This document shows, piece after piece, positions 1 through 5,790 of a stretch of 5,862 nucleotides of DNA. Numbering within the stretch: the first letter of the stretch is position 1; every line of letters begins with the position of its first letter. Position numbers and translations under genes: made by a program. Source of the DNA: Methanobacterium sp. (GTDB lineage: Archaea > Methanobacteriota > Methanobacteria > Methanobacteriales > Methanobacteriaceae); contig JAHRFX010000088.1 in the NCBI GenBank assembly GCA_019084405.1, positions 1 through 5,862 on the forward strand, given 5' to 3'. The notes below the pieces were generated by a model, which had not been told where the DNA came from, did no database searches, and was given only the letters and a program-made list of their open reading frames with translations.

Positions 1-167
1 CTGGTCTGGGAAGCGCAAGCATTAATAAGGTGATAAATAATTATTTTATCACTGTACACCGTATTTTGAGCTGAATCCAGTCCCAACAAGTCTTTAATTA
101 CTTTCGCCGAAAGATTTAATACATCACCATTCAATAACATATCATGTAGGGTGTTTTTTTGTGTCAT
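1..167 (-). CDS. N-terminal fragment of an unidentified protein, possibly a transposase (runs off the left edge)
   Basis: An ATG at 167-165 on the minus strand opens a frame with no stop to the window edge: 55 complete codons, beginning MTQKNTLHDMLLNGDVLNLS and ending ...YHLINACASQT. The rest of the gene lies outside the window. The fragment is leucine- and isoleucine-rich, apparently helical, with no signal peptide or membrane segment. Its style (short polar start, then a helical stretch ending in YHLINACASQT) recalls the N-termini of archaeal transposases, in which a small helical domain precedes the DDE catalytic core. That is a resemblance from memory; no catalytic residue is visible. It lies 160 bases downstream of the TYW1 stop on the same strand, but is probably separately transcribed. 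There is no good Shine-Dalgarno sequence: the only purine-rich candidate, CAGGGTG, is 12 bases from the ATG and sits in one arm of an inverted repeat. Coding status is fairly likely; function is uncertain. Confidence 0.45.
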   Translation of the reverse strand, partial: MTQKNTLHDMLLNGDVLNLSAKVIKDLLGLDSAQNTVYSDKIIIYHLINACASQT

Positions 168-194
168 AATAAAATATAACACCCTGCATAATAT
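139..194. repeat. Imperfect 17-bp inverted repeat bracketing the start codon of the left-edge gene
   Basis: Arm 139-155 (ATATCATGTAGGGTGTT) and arm 178-194 (AACACCCTGCATAATAT) are reverse complements at 15 of 17 positions, separated by 22 bases. In minus-strand RNA one of the two mismatches becomes a G-U pair. The ATG of the left-edge gene (167-165) lies in the loop, and its only possible ribosome binding sequence lies in the upstream arm. The structure could limit translation or serve as an operator; both are inferences. Confidence 0.6.
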
Positions 195-221
195 AATACT
201 TAACTTTACGATCTACTGATA

Positions 222-231
222 ATATAAAAAG
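222..231 (-). promoter_or_regulatory. Possible TATA box for the left-edge gene
   Basis: On the minus strand this reads CTTTTTATAT. Archaeal transcription normally starts about 25 bases downstream, here near position 202. That would give a leader of about 35 bases containing both arms of the 139-194 inverted repeat. No convincing BRE is seen upstream, so support is weak. The pyrimidine-rich run here (222-238 on the minus strand) could instead end transcription of the TYW1 gene. Confidence 0.25.
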
Positions 232-238
232 AAGGAAG

Positions 239-276
239 ATGTTTAAATGGAATTTAAAACCATTTTAAATAAACAT
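239..276. repeat. AT-rich nested palindrome between TYW1 and the left-edge gene
   Basis: ATTTAAAA (252-259) and TTTTAAAT (263-270) form a perfect 8-bp inverted repeat around CCA. An outer pair, ATGTTTA (239-245) and TAAACAT (270-276), is also reverse complementary. The stems are almost all A-T, so stability is low. It lies 3' of the TYW1 gene and could be part of its transcript end, but such palindromes also arise by chance in AT-rich DNA. Confidence 0.3.
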
Positions 277-327
277 GATTCAGGGATTGATTAATCATAT
301 TCCATTAATTAGTGTGTTAAAAATAAA

Positions 328-1257
328 TTATTTATTCCCTAAAAGTACCACCAGACTTTCCTGGGATTCATTTACTATTTCCATTCCACACAAATCTCCT
401 ATTTCACGGGCAAACCTATTTACTTCCTTAAAATCAGGCATGTTTTCTTTTTCCAGGCGCTGCCGGGAATATCCTACAAACATATAGGCTTTGATTTCCA
501 GAAAATCAGGGGATGCTTTTTTAATTAAACGGGCATAACCCTCCGGGTTCACCATATTCCTTTTTTGAACACAGGTGGTTCTTAAAACCGTTCTGCAATC
601 CATGCTTGGTAGGAGTTCTAGTGATTCATTAAGTTTTTCCCAGGATCCTGGAATCTGGGGCTGACAAAGATCATTAAATATCTTTTTTTCAGGGGCATCC
701 AGAGAAATGTAAAGCTGGGTGGGTTGGGATGACATGTTCTTTAATTTCTCAGGACTCATCCCATTACTTACTAAAAACGTGGTGAAGTTTCTGCGGTGAA
801 ATTCATCTATTAAGTCTTCTATTACTGGATAAAGCAGGGGTTCGCCGGCCAGGGAAATAGCTGCATTGGTAGGGTTTTGTGACTGGGCTAATTTTTCAGG
901 GTCAGATTTCTCATTTCCAAAAAAACCACATAATAATTTTCTTTGGGCCTCAATGCATCCATCTATAATTTTCCCTGGTTCGTCATATTGTCCTTCCCAT
1001 TTAGTTTCAGTGGCAGAAAAATCTCTCCAGCAAAATAAACACTTTTGGTGACAGAAGGGAATGCTGGGAGACATCTGCAAACAGCGATGACTATCAATCC
1101 CATAAAACTTTTGTTTATAACATACTCCTTCATTCAGGATACTTTTCTTAGTCCAGTGACAAATTTTGGCTGCAGCATGACCATGTTCTCCTACAAAACG
1201 GTATCCCATTTTCTCCAGCTTATTTAAGTTTTCTTTAGAAAGTGCCATTTTAATCAT
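328..1257 (-). CDS. taw1: tRNA 4-demethylwyosine synthase (TYW1/Taw1), radical SAM enzyme
   Basis: Cytosolic iron-sulfur enzyme that condenses N1-methylguanosine-37 of tRNA-Phe with carbons from pyruvate to form 4-demethylwyosine, the first tricyclic base of the wyosine pathway. The 309-residue protein shows the radical SAM motif CHQKCLFC (Cys69, Cys73, Cys76). Three upstream cysteines (33, 46, 59), 12 residues apart, bind the second cluster in this family. From memory, all six match the spacing in the Methanocaldococcus jannaschii enzyme with a constant offset of seven; Lys48 would then be the pyruvate Schiff-base lysine. Further family motifs are SLAGEP (135-140), VSNG (163-166), YISLDAP (183-189) and a C-terminal wyosine domain with EIKAYMFVGYSRQRL. 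The length is normal. A TGA lies directly before the ATG at 1257, so no longer start exists; Met4 (1248) is an alternative. Neither has a clear Shine-Dalgarno sequence. Family assignment is very secure. Confidence 0.95.
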   Translation of the reverse strand: MIKMALSKENLNKLEKMGYRFVGEHGHAAAKICHWTKKSILNEGVCYKQKFYGIDSHRCLQMSPSIPFCHQKCLFCWRDFSATETKWEGQYDEPGKIIDGCIEAQRKLLCGFFGNEKSDPEKLAQSQNPTNAAISLAGEPLLYPVIEDLIDEFHRRNFTTFLVSNGMSPEKLKNMSSQPTQLYISLDAPEKKIFNDLCQPQIPGSWEKLNESLELLPSMDCRTVLRTTCVQKRNMVNPEGYARLIKKASPDFLEIKAYMFVGYSRQRLEKENMPDFKEVNRFAREIGDLCGMEIVNESQESLVVLLGNK

Positions 1258-1326
1258 TCAGTCATTATTAGTTTTAATACGATATCCCTAAGATCAGCTT
1301 CAATATCATAATCTCAATTATTGTTT

Positions 1327-1336
1327 CTTTTATAAG
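1327..1336 (-). promoter_or_regulatory. Candidate TATA box for the TYW1 gene
   Basis: On the minus strand this reads CTTATAAAAG, a good archaeal TATA element about 70 bases before the start codon. The usual 25-base spacing puts the transcription start near 1305, giving a leader of about 50 bases. The sequence just upstream (ATCAAAGTTACT) is only weakly BRE-like. The call rests on sequence and position alone. Confidence 0.4.
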
Positions 1337-1790
1337 AGTAACTTTGATCTCAGTTTAAAGTAGTATGCCTATTACTTATGTAATGGATTTGAGTTGTATC
1401 TACTATAATTAAATTTTATACTTTTAATTCAATATGTGGGTTTAGATAAAATAATATTCGGAATAAAATGGAATAGTATCTGATTTATAATAAATTTTAA
1501 GATTTTGTTTTTCCTGAACTAAAATTTTTAAAGCATAAAAAATCATTATTTTTAATATCTAAAAGATTTAAAGGGTTTATATCTTCAAGTAAAATCATAT
1601 TAATCTTTATTTATAGTTTTATCTTAATACATGTTTTTTTAACTTTATTTCTTTTTTTATCTTTTATTAAGACTTTTTTAAGGTAAAAGGCTTCTTTTAT
1701 TTGAAATTTTAGGGGCGCTTAGCAATTCCTTTTCTCCTGCCTCTAAACTTAAAAAAAGCTACATATAACCCTTTTTGTTGATGAGAGCAA

Positions 1791-1805
1791 CCAAACCTTT
1801 ATATA
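1791..1805 (+). promoter_or_regulatory. Candidate BRE/TATA promoter of the wall-protein gene
   Basis: TTTATATA at 1798-1805 matches the methanogen TATA consensus and is preceded by the A/C-rich CCAAACC (1791-1797) in the BRE position. Initiation is expected near 1826-1830, giving a leader of about 57 bases to the codon at 1886. A weaker second box, TTTATAT at 1824-1830, would start RNA near 1852. Neither position would make a TTG start at 1862 leaderless. Confidence 0.5.
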
Positions 1806-1841
1806 GTAAGGTGATGTGAATAGTTTATATTGTTACCAAAG

Positions 1842-1871
1842 GCCTAAATAAACTTTTTTTATTGTTTAGGC
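1842..1871 (+). promoter_or_regulatory. Leader hairpin just upstream of the wall-protein ribosome binding site
   Basis: GCCTAAA (1842-1848) and TTTAGGC (1865-1871) are perfect reverse complements around a 16-base loop that includes seven consecutive T. The stem ends three bases before the GGAGG at 1874-1878, so it would sit next to the ribosome binding site without covering it. A TTG at 1862 lies in the loop. A regulatory role is inference; a 7-bp stem can occur by chance. Confidence 0.3.
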
Positions 1872-3436
1872 GTGGAGGCGGTACAATTAAGCGAAGCTTT
1901 ATACTAGCAATGCTACTACTTTTTTCAGCAGCGGCATTGCTCAACGTAAACTATAGCTATGGAACTGATGTTGAAGCATCAGATCTCGATATTAACAATC
2001 AGTTAGAAGACAGTTCTAATATTAAAAAAGAATTAGTACCTACCGGTAATTCTTATTCAACGGCTCAGGTGGGAGATGCTGCAAATAGGGTAAAAAATTT
2101 TATTGAAACCCATAAAACATTGCCTAACTTTGTGACCATTTCTAATCAGCGAGTACCTATGAGTGATTTTTTACTTATCTTAAGTACTACCACCATAGAT
2201 GTAAATGATGGAAAAAATGGTCAGAAGGTCCAATACAGTATTCAAGAACCTGCACATAGCCGTGATCAAATTACAACTGGTACTATACAAAAATCAGAAT
2301 ATTTGAATCTTGCTAAAGACATAAAAACTCAGATAGAAACTAATTCTCAAGCTACACCTTTTGTTACCTCATCAAGAGGTACTCTAAGTTACGAATCATT
2401 GATCTATGTTTATTCTAGAATAGCTGCCTTTAACTGGAATCAAAAAACTCTACCTAATTTTGCATCTATCGCTCCATGGAATGGGCAAAAATTGCCTGAC
2501 TCACCGGCCAATGCGGCACAACAAGAAACTAAACCGGTTGCTACACAACCAGCACCACAACCAGCACCACAACCAGAAACTAATTCTAACCCGAATAAAT
2601 TGACTGCAGTTGGTAATTCATTTACTAAAGCTCAAATTGGAGAGGCTGCAGTAAGAGTTAGAAACTTTATAAACAACAACGGTGTATTACCCAATTTTAT
2701 AACCATCTCTGGAAAGAGAGTAGAAATGGCCCCATTTTTACTCATGATGGCTACCAGTCTGGATAATACTAACAAAGGTATTAATGGCGCAATTCAAGAG
2801 TTTAATCCACAGAAACCCGCAAATAAACCTTCAAAAAACATAGCAGGACGTATTAATGCTCCTGAATACTTGCAAATTGCTAACCTAATTAAGAGTCACA
2901 TGGAATCTACAGGTAAAGCTCCTGAATCACAGTCTACTTCTCTTGGAATACTCAACTACGAATCAATGGTACTTTATTATTCCAGAATTCTGTCCTTTGA
3001 ATATCAGAACAAAGCATTAGCTAACTTCGTAACAGTAAGTGCATCAACCATTCAAAATTCAGTCACTAACCTTGGAAAAGGACAGTTAAATGGCCTACAA
3101 AGAACTGCAGGTCTGGAAACCCTGGCTAGATATATCAATCAAAACCTGAATCATAGAGGTGGAGCAGCAACCACTGCTGCTGGTGTCGAAAGTACTGGTT
3201 TTGGAGATTGTTGGGGATTATCTGACTGGGCAGCTAAAGTGCTAAGTGCTAACGGATACACTGTTAGAGTTGTACAGGGAGCCACTTCTTACTCATACAA
3301 TCATCGATGGTTAAATGTAATGATCAATGGTAAATGGACATCATTCGAACCATCTCTAGTTACCAAACGATATGGCAGTAAACACTACACCGCGACCTGT
3401 TCTTCAGTTAGAGATATTATAGTGACCTACAACTAA
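1862..3436 (+). CDS. Secreted pseudomurein-binding repeat protein with C-terminal transglutaminase-like (cysteine protease) domain
   Basis: Probable exported wall-bound protein. Residue numbers count from the TTG at 1862 (524 residues); the more likely start is ATT at 1886 (516 residues). A signal peptide follows: KRSF, a hydrophobic core (about 13-28), then NYSYG. Four pseudomurein-binding repeats of about 44 residues lie near 67-110, 146-190, 256-299 and 335-379; repeats 1 and 3 carry LPNF. They form two copies of a two-repeat module joined by a Pro/Gln/Ala-rich linker (about 211-245, PAPQPAPQPE). The C-terminal domain (about 412-524) has GDCWGLSDW with Cys450, NHRW with His481, and GKWTSFEPS, where Glu496 stands at the usual Asp position. 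Domains of this fold in methanogen phages (PeiW, PeiP) cleave the pseudomurein peptide cross-link, so wall remodelling or autolysis is plausible; this is inference. No C-terminal membrane anchor is seen. It is transcribed alone, divergently from TYW1. An inactive wall-binding protein is the main alternative. Confidence 0.85.
   Translation: MFRRGGGTIKRSFILAMLLLFSAAALLNVNYSYGTDVEASDLDINNQLEDSSNIKKELVPTGNSYSTAQVGDAANRVKNFIETHKTLPNFVTISNQRVPMSDFLLILSTTTIDVNDGKNGQKVQYSIQEPAHSRDQITTGTIQKSEYLNLAKDIKTQIETNSQATPFVTSSRGTLSYESLIYVYSRIAAFNWNQKTLPNFASIAPWNGQKLPDSPANAAQQETKPVATQPAPQPAPQPETNSNPNKLTAVGNSFTKAQIGEAAVRVRNFINNNGVLPNFITISGKRVEMAPFLLMMATSLDNTNKGINGAIQEFNPQKPANKPSKNIAGRINAPEYLQIANLIKSHMESTGKAPESQSTSLGILNYESMVLYYSRILSFEYQNKALANFVTVSASTIQNSVTNLGKGQLNGLQRTAGLETLARYINQNLNHRGGAATTAAGVESTGFGDCWGLSDWAAKVLSANGYTVRVVQGATSYSYNHRWLNVMINGKWTSFEPSLVTKRYGSKHYTATCSSVRDIIVTYN
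1874..1888 (+). promoter_or_regulatory. Strong Shine-Dalgarno site pointing at an ATT codon (decides the start)
   Basis: GGAGG (1874-1878) lies seven bases before the in-frame ATT at 1886-1888. The same GGAGG core lies six bases before the ATG of tpiA and of pgk in this window. The in-frame TTG at 1862 is upstream of the site and so cannot use it; the first in-frame ATG (1910) is 31 bases away. Starting at ATT gives a classical signal peptide beginning with Lys-Arg. Confidence 0.6.
2045..2473 (+). repeat. Internal module copy 1 (pseudomurein-binding repeats 1 and 2)
   Basis: Residues 62-204 of the wall protein, from GNSYSTAQVG to LPNFASI. Each landmark recurs exactly 189 residues later in copy 2: GNSY/GNSF (62/251), LPNF (87/276), SYES/NYES (176/365) and PNF/ANF (198/387). 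The DNA sequences have diverged, so this is an old duplication kept free of net insertions or deletions. Confidence 0.75.
2612..3040 (+). repeat. Internal module copy 2 (pseudomurein-binding repeats 3 and 4)
   Basis: Residues 251-393 of the wall protein, from GNSFTKAQIG to LANFVTV. It is collinear with copy 1 along its whole length. The last LPNF of copy 1 is LANF here. It leads through a short linker into the transglutaminase-like domain. Confidence 0.75.
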
Positions 3437-3459
3437 TACTCTGGTTTTTAAATCCATTC

Positions 3460-3470
3460 TTTTTTTTTTT
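3460..3470 (+). terminator. Oligo-T terminator after the wall-protein gene
   Basis: Eleven consecutive T residues begin 24 bases after the stop codon. U-rich tracts without a strong hairpin are the usual intrinsic termination signal in archaea. Two shorter tracts (nine T at 3517-3525 and seven at 3564-3570) follow and could act as back-ups. The 265-base gap up to tpiA is otherwise AT-rich and holds no gene that I can see. Confidence 0.6.
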
Positions 3471-3660
3471 AAACGAAGTTAATATTTGAAAATTTATTCT
3501 AAGTTCATTTTCATGATTTTTTTTTGATTTAAAGGCTATCTATCTTATTTTTATTAGTAAATCTTTTTTTCTAGCCCTTTGATTTGAAATCAACTATTTA
3601 TTATATTTAATGAGGTATTTAGACTCAACAAAATATTTTTATAATAGTGGACCTTCATAT

Positions 3661-3668
3661 TTTATATA
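3661..3668 (+). promoter_or_regulatory. Candidate TATA box of the tpiA-pgk unit
   Basis: TTTATATA about 34 bases before the tpiA start. The usual spacing puts the RNA start near 3689, just before the GGGAGG ribosome binding site at 3690-3695, so the leader would be very short. A second candidate, TTTTTATAATAG at about 3646-3657 preceded by CAACAAAA, would give a leader of 20-25 bases. Confidence 0.4.
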
Positions 3669-3701
3669 TAGAAATAATTCTAGTTAATCGGGAGGACCTG
3701 T

Positions 3702-4382
3702 ATGAAGTCAATTACTGACACCCCTATCGTTATATTGAATTTTAAAACTTATATGGAATCTACTGGAAAGAATGCATTAAATTTGGCTAAATCTCTGGAA
3801 AAAGTTTCTACTGAAACTGGAATAAATATGATTGCTGCTCCTCAACATATGGATATCTATCAGATAGCTCATAATGTAGATATACCTGTTTTAGCCCAGC
3901 ATATAGATCCCATAAATGCAGGAGGACATACAGGCAGTATTCTCTTAGAATGTGCTCAGAATTCAGGGGCCAGTGGCTGTTTAATTAATCATTCTGAAAA
4001 ACGCGTGAAACTGGCTGATATTGATTACTTGATTAGAAGGACTTCTGAAAAAGAAATGATTAATGTGGTCTGTACCAATAATATTCAAACCAGTTCTGCA
4101 GTAGCATCTTTAAATCCAGATTTCATTGCAGTGGAGCCTCCTGAACTTATTGGATCAGGTATACCGGTTTCCCAGGCTGAACCAGAAGTTGTGGAGAAAA
4201 CTGTGGAAGAGGTTAAACGCATTAATCCTCAAGTTAAGGTTCTTTGTGGTGCAGGCATATCCACTGGAGACGACATGAAAGCTGCCCTGGAACTGGGATC
4301 TGAAGGAGTACTTTTAGCTTCAGGTATAATATTGGCCAAAAATCCTGAAAAAGCACTTTTAGATCTGGTAAGTAAAATTTAG
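3702..4382 (+). CDS. tpiA: Triosephosphate isomerase (archaeal type)
   Basis: Cytosolic enzyme interconverting dihydroxyacetone phosphate and glyceraldehyde 3-phosphate, used in an autotrophic methanogen mainly for gluconeogenesis. The 226-residue protein matches the short archaeal (tetrameric) class rather than the roughly 250-residue bacterial and eukaryotic form. Visible active-site landmarks are Asn13 and Lys15 (LNFKTY), the general-acid histidine His97 in NHSE, catalytic base Glu145 in VEPPELIGSG (the start of flexible loop 6), and the phosphate-binding loops CGAGISTGDD (182-191) and LLASGI (204-209). GGGAGG six bases before the ATG fixes the start. Phosphoglycerate kinase follows after 85 bases on the same strand; the two genes are also neighbours in Methanothermobacter thermautotrophicus, as I recall. 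All catalytic residues are present. Confidence 0.97.
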   Translation: MKSITDTPIVILNFKTYMESTGKNALNLAKSLEKVSTETGINMIAAPQHMDIYQIAHNVDIPVLAQHIDPINAGGHTGSILLECAQNSGASGCLINHSEKRVKLADIDYLIRRTSEKEMINVVCTNNIQTSSAVASLNPDFIAVEPPELIGSGIPVSQAEPEVVEKTVEEVKRINPQVKVLCGAGISTGDDMKAALELGSEGVLLASGIILAKNPEKALLDLVSKI

Positions 4383-4467
4383 TTTATAATAATGTATTAT
4401 TAAACATTTATTCTATTAACAAACATTTCATCTAGAAAATAATCTGGATTTAATAGGGAGGCGTATA

Positions 4468-5718
4468 ATGTCCCTTAAATTAAACACCTTGGATGATTTT
4501 CAACTGGATAACAAAACTGTTCTAATCAGGGTGGATATAAATTCCCCGGTGGACCCCCATACTGGAATCATTTTAGATGATACCCGGATGAAGTTACATG
4601 CAGAAACCATACAAGAACTATCTAATAAAGGAGCGAAAACTGTAATATTAGCCCATCAAAGCCGACCTGGGAAAAAAGATTTCACTACCCTGGAGCAACA
4701 TGCCCATGTTATGTCTAAAATATTAAATCATAGTGTAATCTATGTGGAGGACATTTTTGGATGTGCTGCCCGGGAAACCATAGGTAATATGAAAAAGGGG
4801 GATATTCTTCTTTTAGAAAATGTTCGCTTTTATTCGGAAGAGGTTTTAAAAAGAGAGATTTCCCCACAATACGCAACTCATCTGGTTAATAAATTAGCCC
4901 CGGTGGTTGATTATTTTGTAAATGATGCTTTTGCAGCTGCACATAGATCTCAGCCATCTTTAATAGGATTCACATTTGAATTACCCTCTGCTGCAGGCAG
5001 GATAATGGAAAAAGAGCTTAAAATTTTGACTGGTGCTCTGGATAATGTAAAAAAACCATGTACTTATGTTTTTGGGGGAGTCAAAGCTGATGATTCCATA
5101 CATGTTATGCAAAATGTGCTGGAAAATGGTAGCGCAGATCATATTTTAACTACGGGACTGGTGGCTAACATATTTCTCCAGGCATCAGATATAGAGATTG
5201 GTCAGACTAATAAAAAATTTATAGAAAATAAAGGATATCATGATTATGTTGATGTTGCTAAGGATCTTATAACTAAATTTAAGGATAAAATCTTAATTCC
5301 TATTGATGTAGCTGTATGTGAAAATAATAAAAGAATTGATATTTCAGTTGGAAAAATTCCAGATGCTCCTATTTATGATATTGGTATAGAATCAATTAAA
5401 TTATATGCCCAAATCATACGCAAGTCTTCCACTATTTTTGCTAATGGACCTGCAGGAGTTTTTGAAAATCCTGAATTTAGTATTGGGACTGCAGATATTT
5501 TAAATGCAATTGCATCCTCATCCGGGTTTTCTATTATTGGAGGAGGCCATTTAGGAGCTGCTGCGGTTCAAATGGGTTTTGAAGAAGAGATAGATCATAT
5601 AAGTAGTGGCGGAGGGGCATGTATAAATCTCTTAGCTGGGGAAAAATTACCTGCGGTGGAGGCACTGGAAAATGCTTCTTTTAAAAAAAGGCACTGTCAA
5701 AAACTTGGGGGTTTTTGA
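4468..5718 (+). CDS. pgk: Phosphoglycerate kinase
   Basis: Cytosolic kinase interconverting 3-phosphoglycerate plus ATP and 1,3-bisphosphoglycerate plus ADP; in methanogens it works chiefly in the gluconeogenic direction. At 416 residues it has normal family length and both lobes. N-terminal substrate lobe: IRVDINSP (20-27, with Arg21, Asp23 and Asn25), Arg40, AHQSRPG (62-68), LENVRF with Arg120, and VNDAFAAAHR with Arg160. C-terminal nucleotide lobe: FGGVKADDS (202-210, with Lys206), NGPAGVFENPEFSIGT (326-341) and the glycine-rich GGGH (358-361), which archaeal enzymes have where bacterial ones read GGGD. GGGAGG at 4456-4461, six bases before the ATG, sets the start. The gene lies 85 bases after tpiA and is probably co-transcribed, although TTTATAAT at 4383-4390 could give it a promoter of its own. 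The C-terminal tail (KKRHCQKLGGF) is basic and not one I recognise. Confidence 0.97.
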   Translation: MSLKLNTLDDFQLDNKTVLIRVDINSPVDPHTGIILDDTRMKLHAETIQELSNKGAKTVILAHQSRPGKKDFTTLEQHAHVMSKILNHSVIYVEDIFGCAARETIGNMKKGDILLLENVRFYSEEVLKREISPQYATHLVNKLAPVVDYFVNDAFAAAHRSQPSLIGFTFELPSAAGRIMEKELKILTGALDNVKKPCTYVFGGVKADDSIHVMQNVLENGSADHILTTGLVANIFLQASDIEIGQTNKKFIENKGYHDYVDVAKDLITKFKDKILIPIDVAVCENNKRIDISVGKIPDAPIYDIGIESIKLYAQIIRKSSTIFANGPAGVFENPEFSIGTADILNAIASSSGFSIIGGGHLGAAAVQMGFEEEIDHISSGGGACINLLAGEKLPAVEALENASFKKRHCQKLGGF

Positions 5719-5741
5719 AATTGATGTTTTAATAAACAATC

Positions 5742-5747
5742 TTTTTT
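5742..5747 (+). terminator. Possible weak oligo-T terminator after pgk
   Basis: Six T residues (context CTTTTTTATTTG) begin 24 bases after the pgk stop. The tract is short. The large hairpin starting at 5791 is the other candidate for ending this transcript. Confidence 0.3.
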
Positions 5748-5790
5748 ATTTGTCTTAAACTCATTATTTTCAGGAATAGAAACCTAAAAA

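Larger units (their letters stand above)
1258..1861. other. 604-base AT-rich divergent intergenic region
   Basis: This region separates the divergently transcribed TYW1 and wall-protein genes. It is strongly AT-rich, with stops scattered in the stretches I read and no convincing gene. It holds the TYW1 promoter candidate near 1327-1336 and the wall-protein promoter near 1798-1805. A dense oligo-T stretch lies at about 1630-1680. A small 6-bp hairpin, TAAAAG/CTTTTA, lies at 1684-1699. One GC-richer patch (about 1711-1748) stands out from the background, but I recognise no RNA family in it. The region is long for two simple promoters. Confidence 0.6.

Noticed and set aside
239..268. Mini-ORF after GAAGGAAG encoding MFKWNLKPF, resembling a leader peptide.
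   Set aside because: Nine codons inside an AT-rich palindrome on the strand opposite to both neighbours, with no downstream plus-strand gene to control.
275..487. Plus-strand open frame of 70 codons overlapping the TYW1 3' end.
   Set aside because: It lies antisense to a secure gene, has no ribosome binding site and resembles no protein; it is a shadow frame, as are the plus-strand frames at 866-1051 and 1045-1227.
1778..1820. GTTGATGA and GGTGATGTG, recalling C boxes of a C/D guide RNA.
   Set aside because: The first lacks the purine at the required position, no CTGA D box lies at a suitable distance, and the stretch overlaps the wall-protein promoter.
2550..2576. Short tandem repeat CCAGCACAA in the wall-protein gene.
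   Set aside because: It is simply the coding of the Pro-Ala-Pro-Gln linker between the two modules, which is normal for a secreted multidomain protein.
3526..3591. Interrupted inverted repeat AAAGGCTA/TAGCCCTTT and the short palindrome GATTTGAAATC downstream of the wall-protein gene.
   Set aside because: The arms are short and need a bulge across a gap of about 33 bases; this level of pairing is expected by chance in AT-rich DNA.
4388..4401. AATAAT/ATTATT hairpin between tpiA and pgk as a terminator.
   Set aside because: A six-pair all A-T stem is too weak and has no T run after it; the tpiA-pgk unit is more simply read as co-transcribed.
5675..5730. Possible frameshift near the pgk 3' end, because of the A-run and the unfamiliar C-terminal tail.
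   Set aside because: The total length is normal and all catalytic motifs lie well upstream; the other frame offers no clearly more family-like ending.
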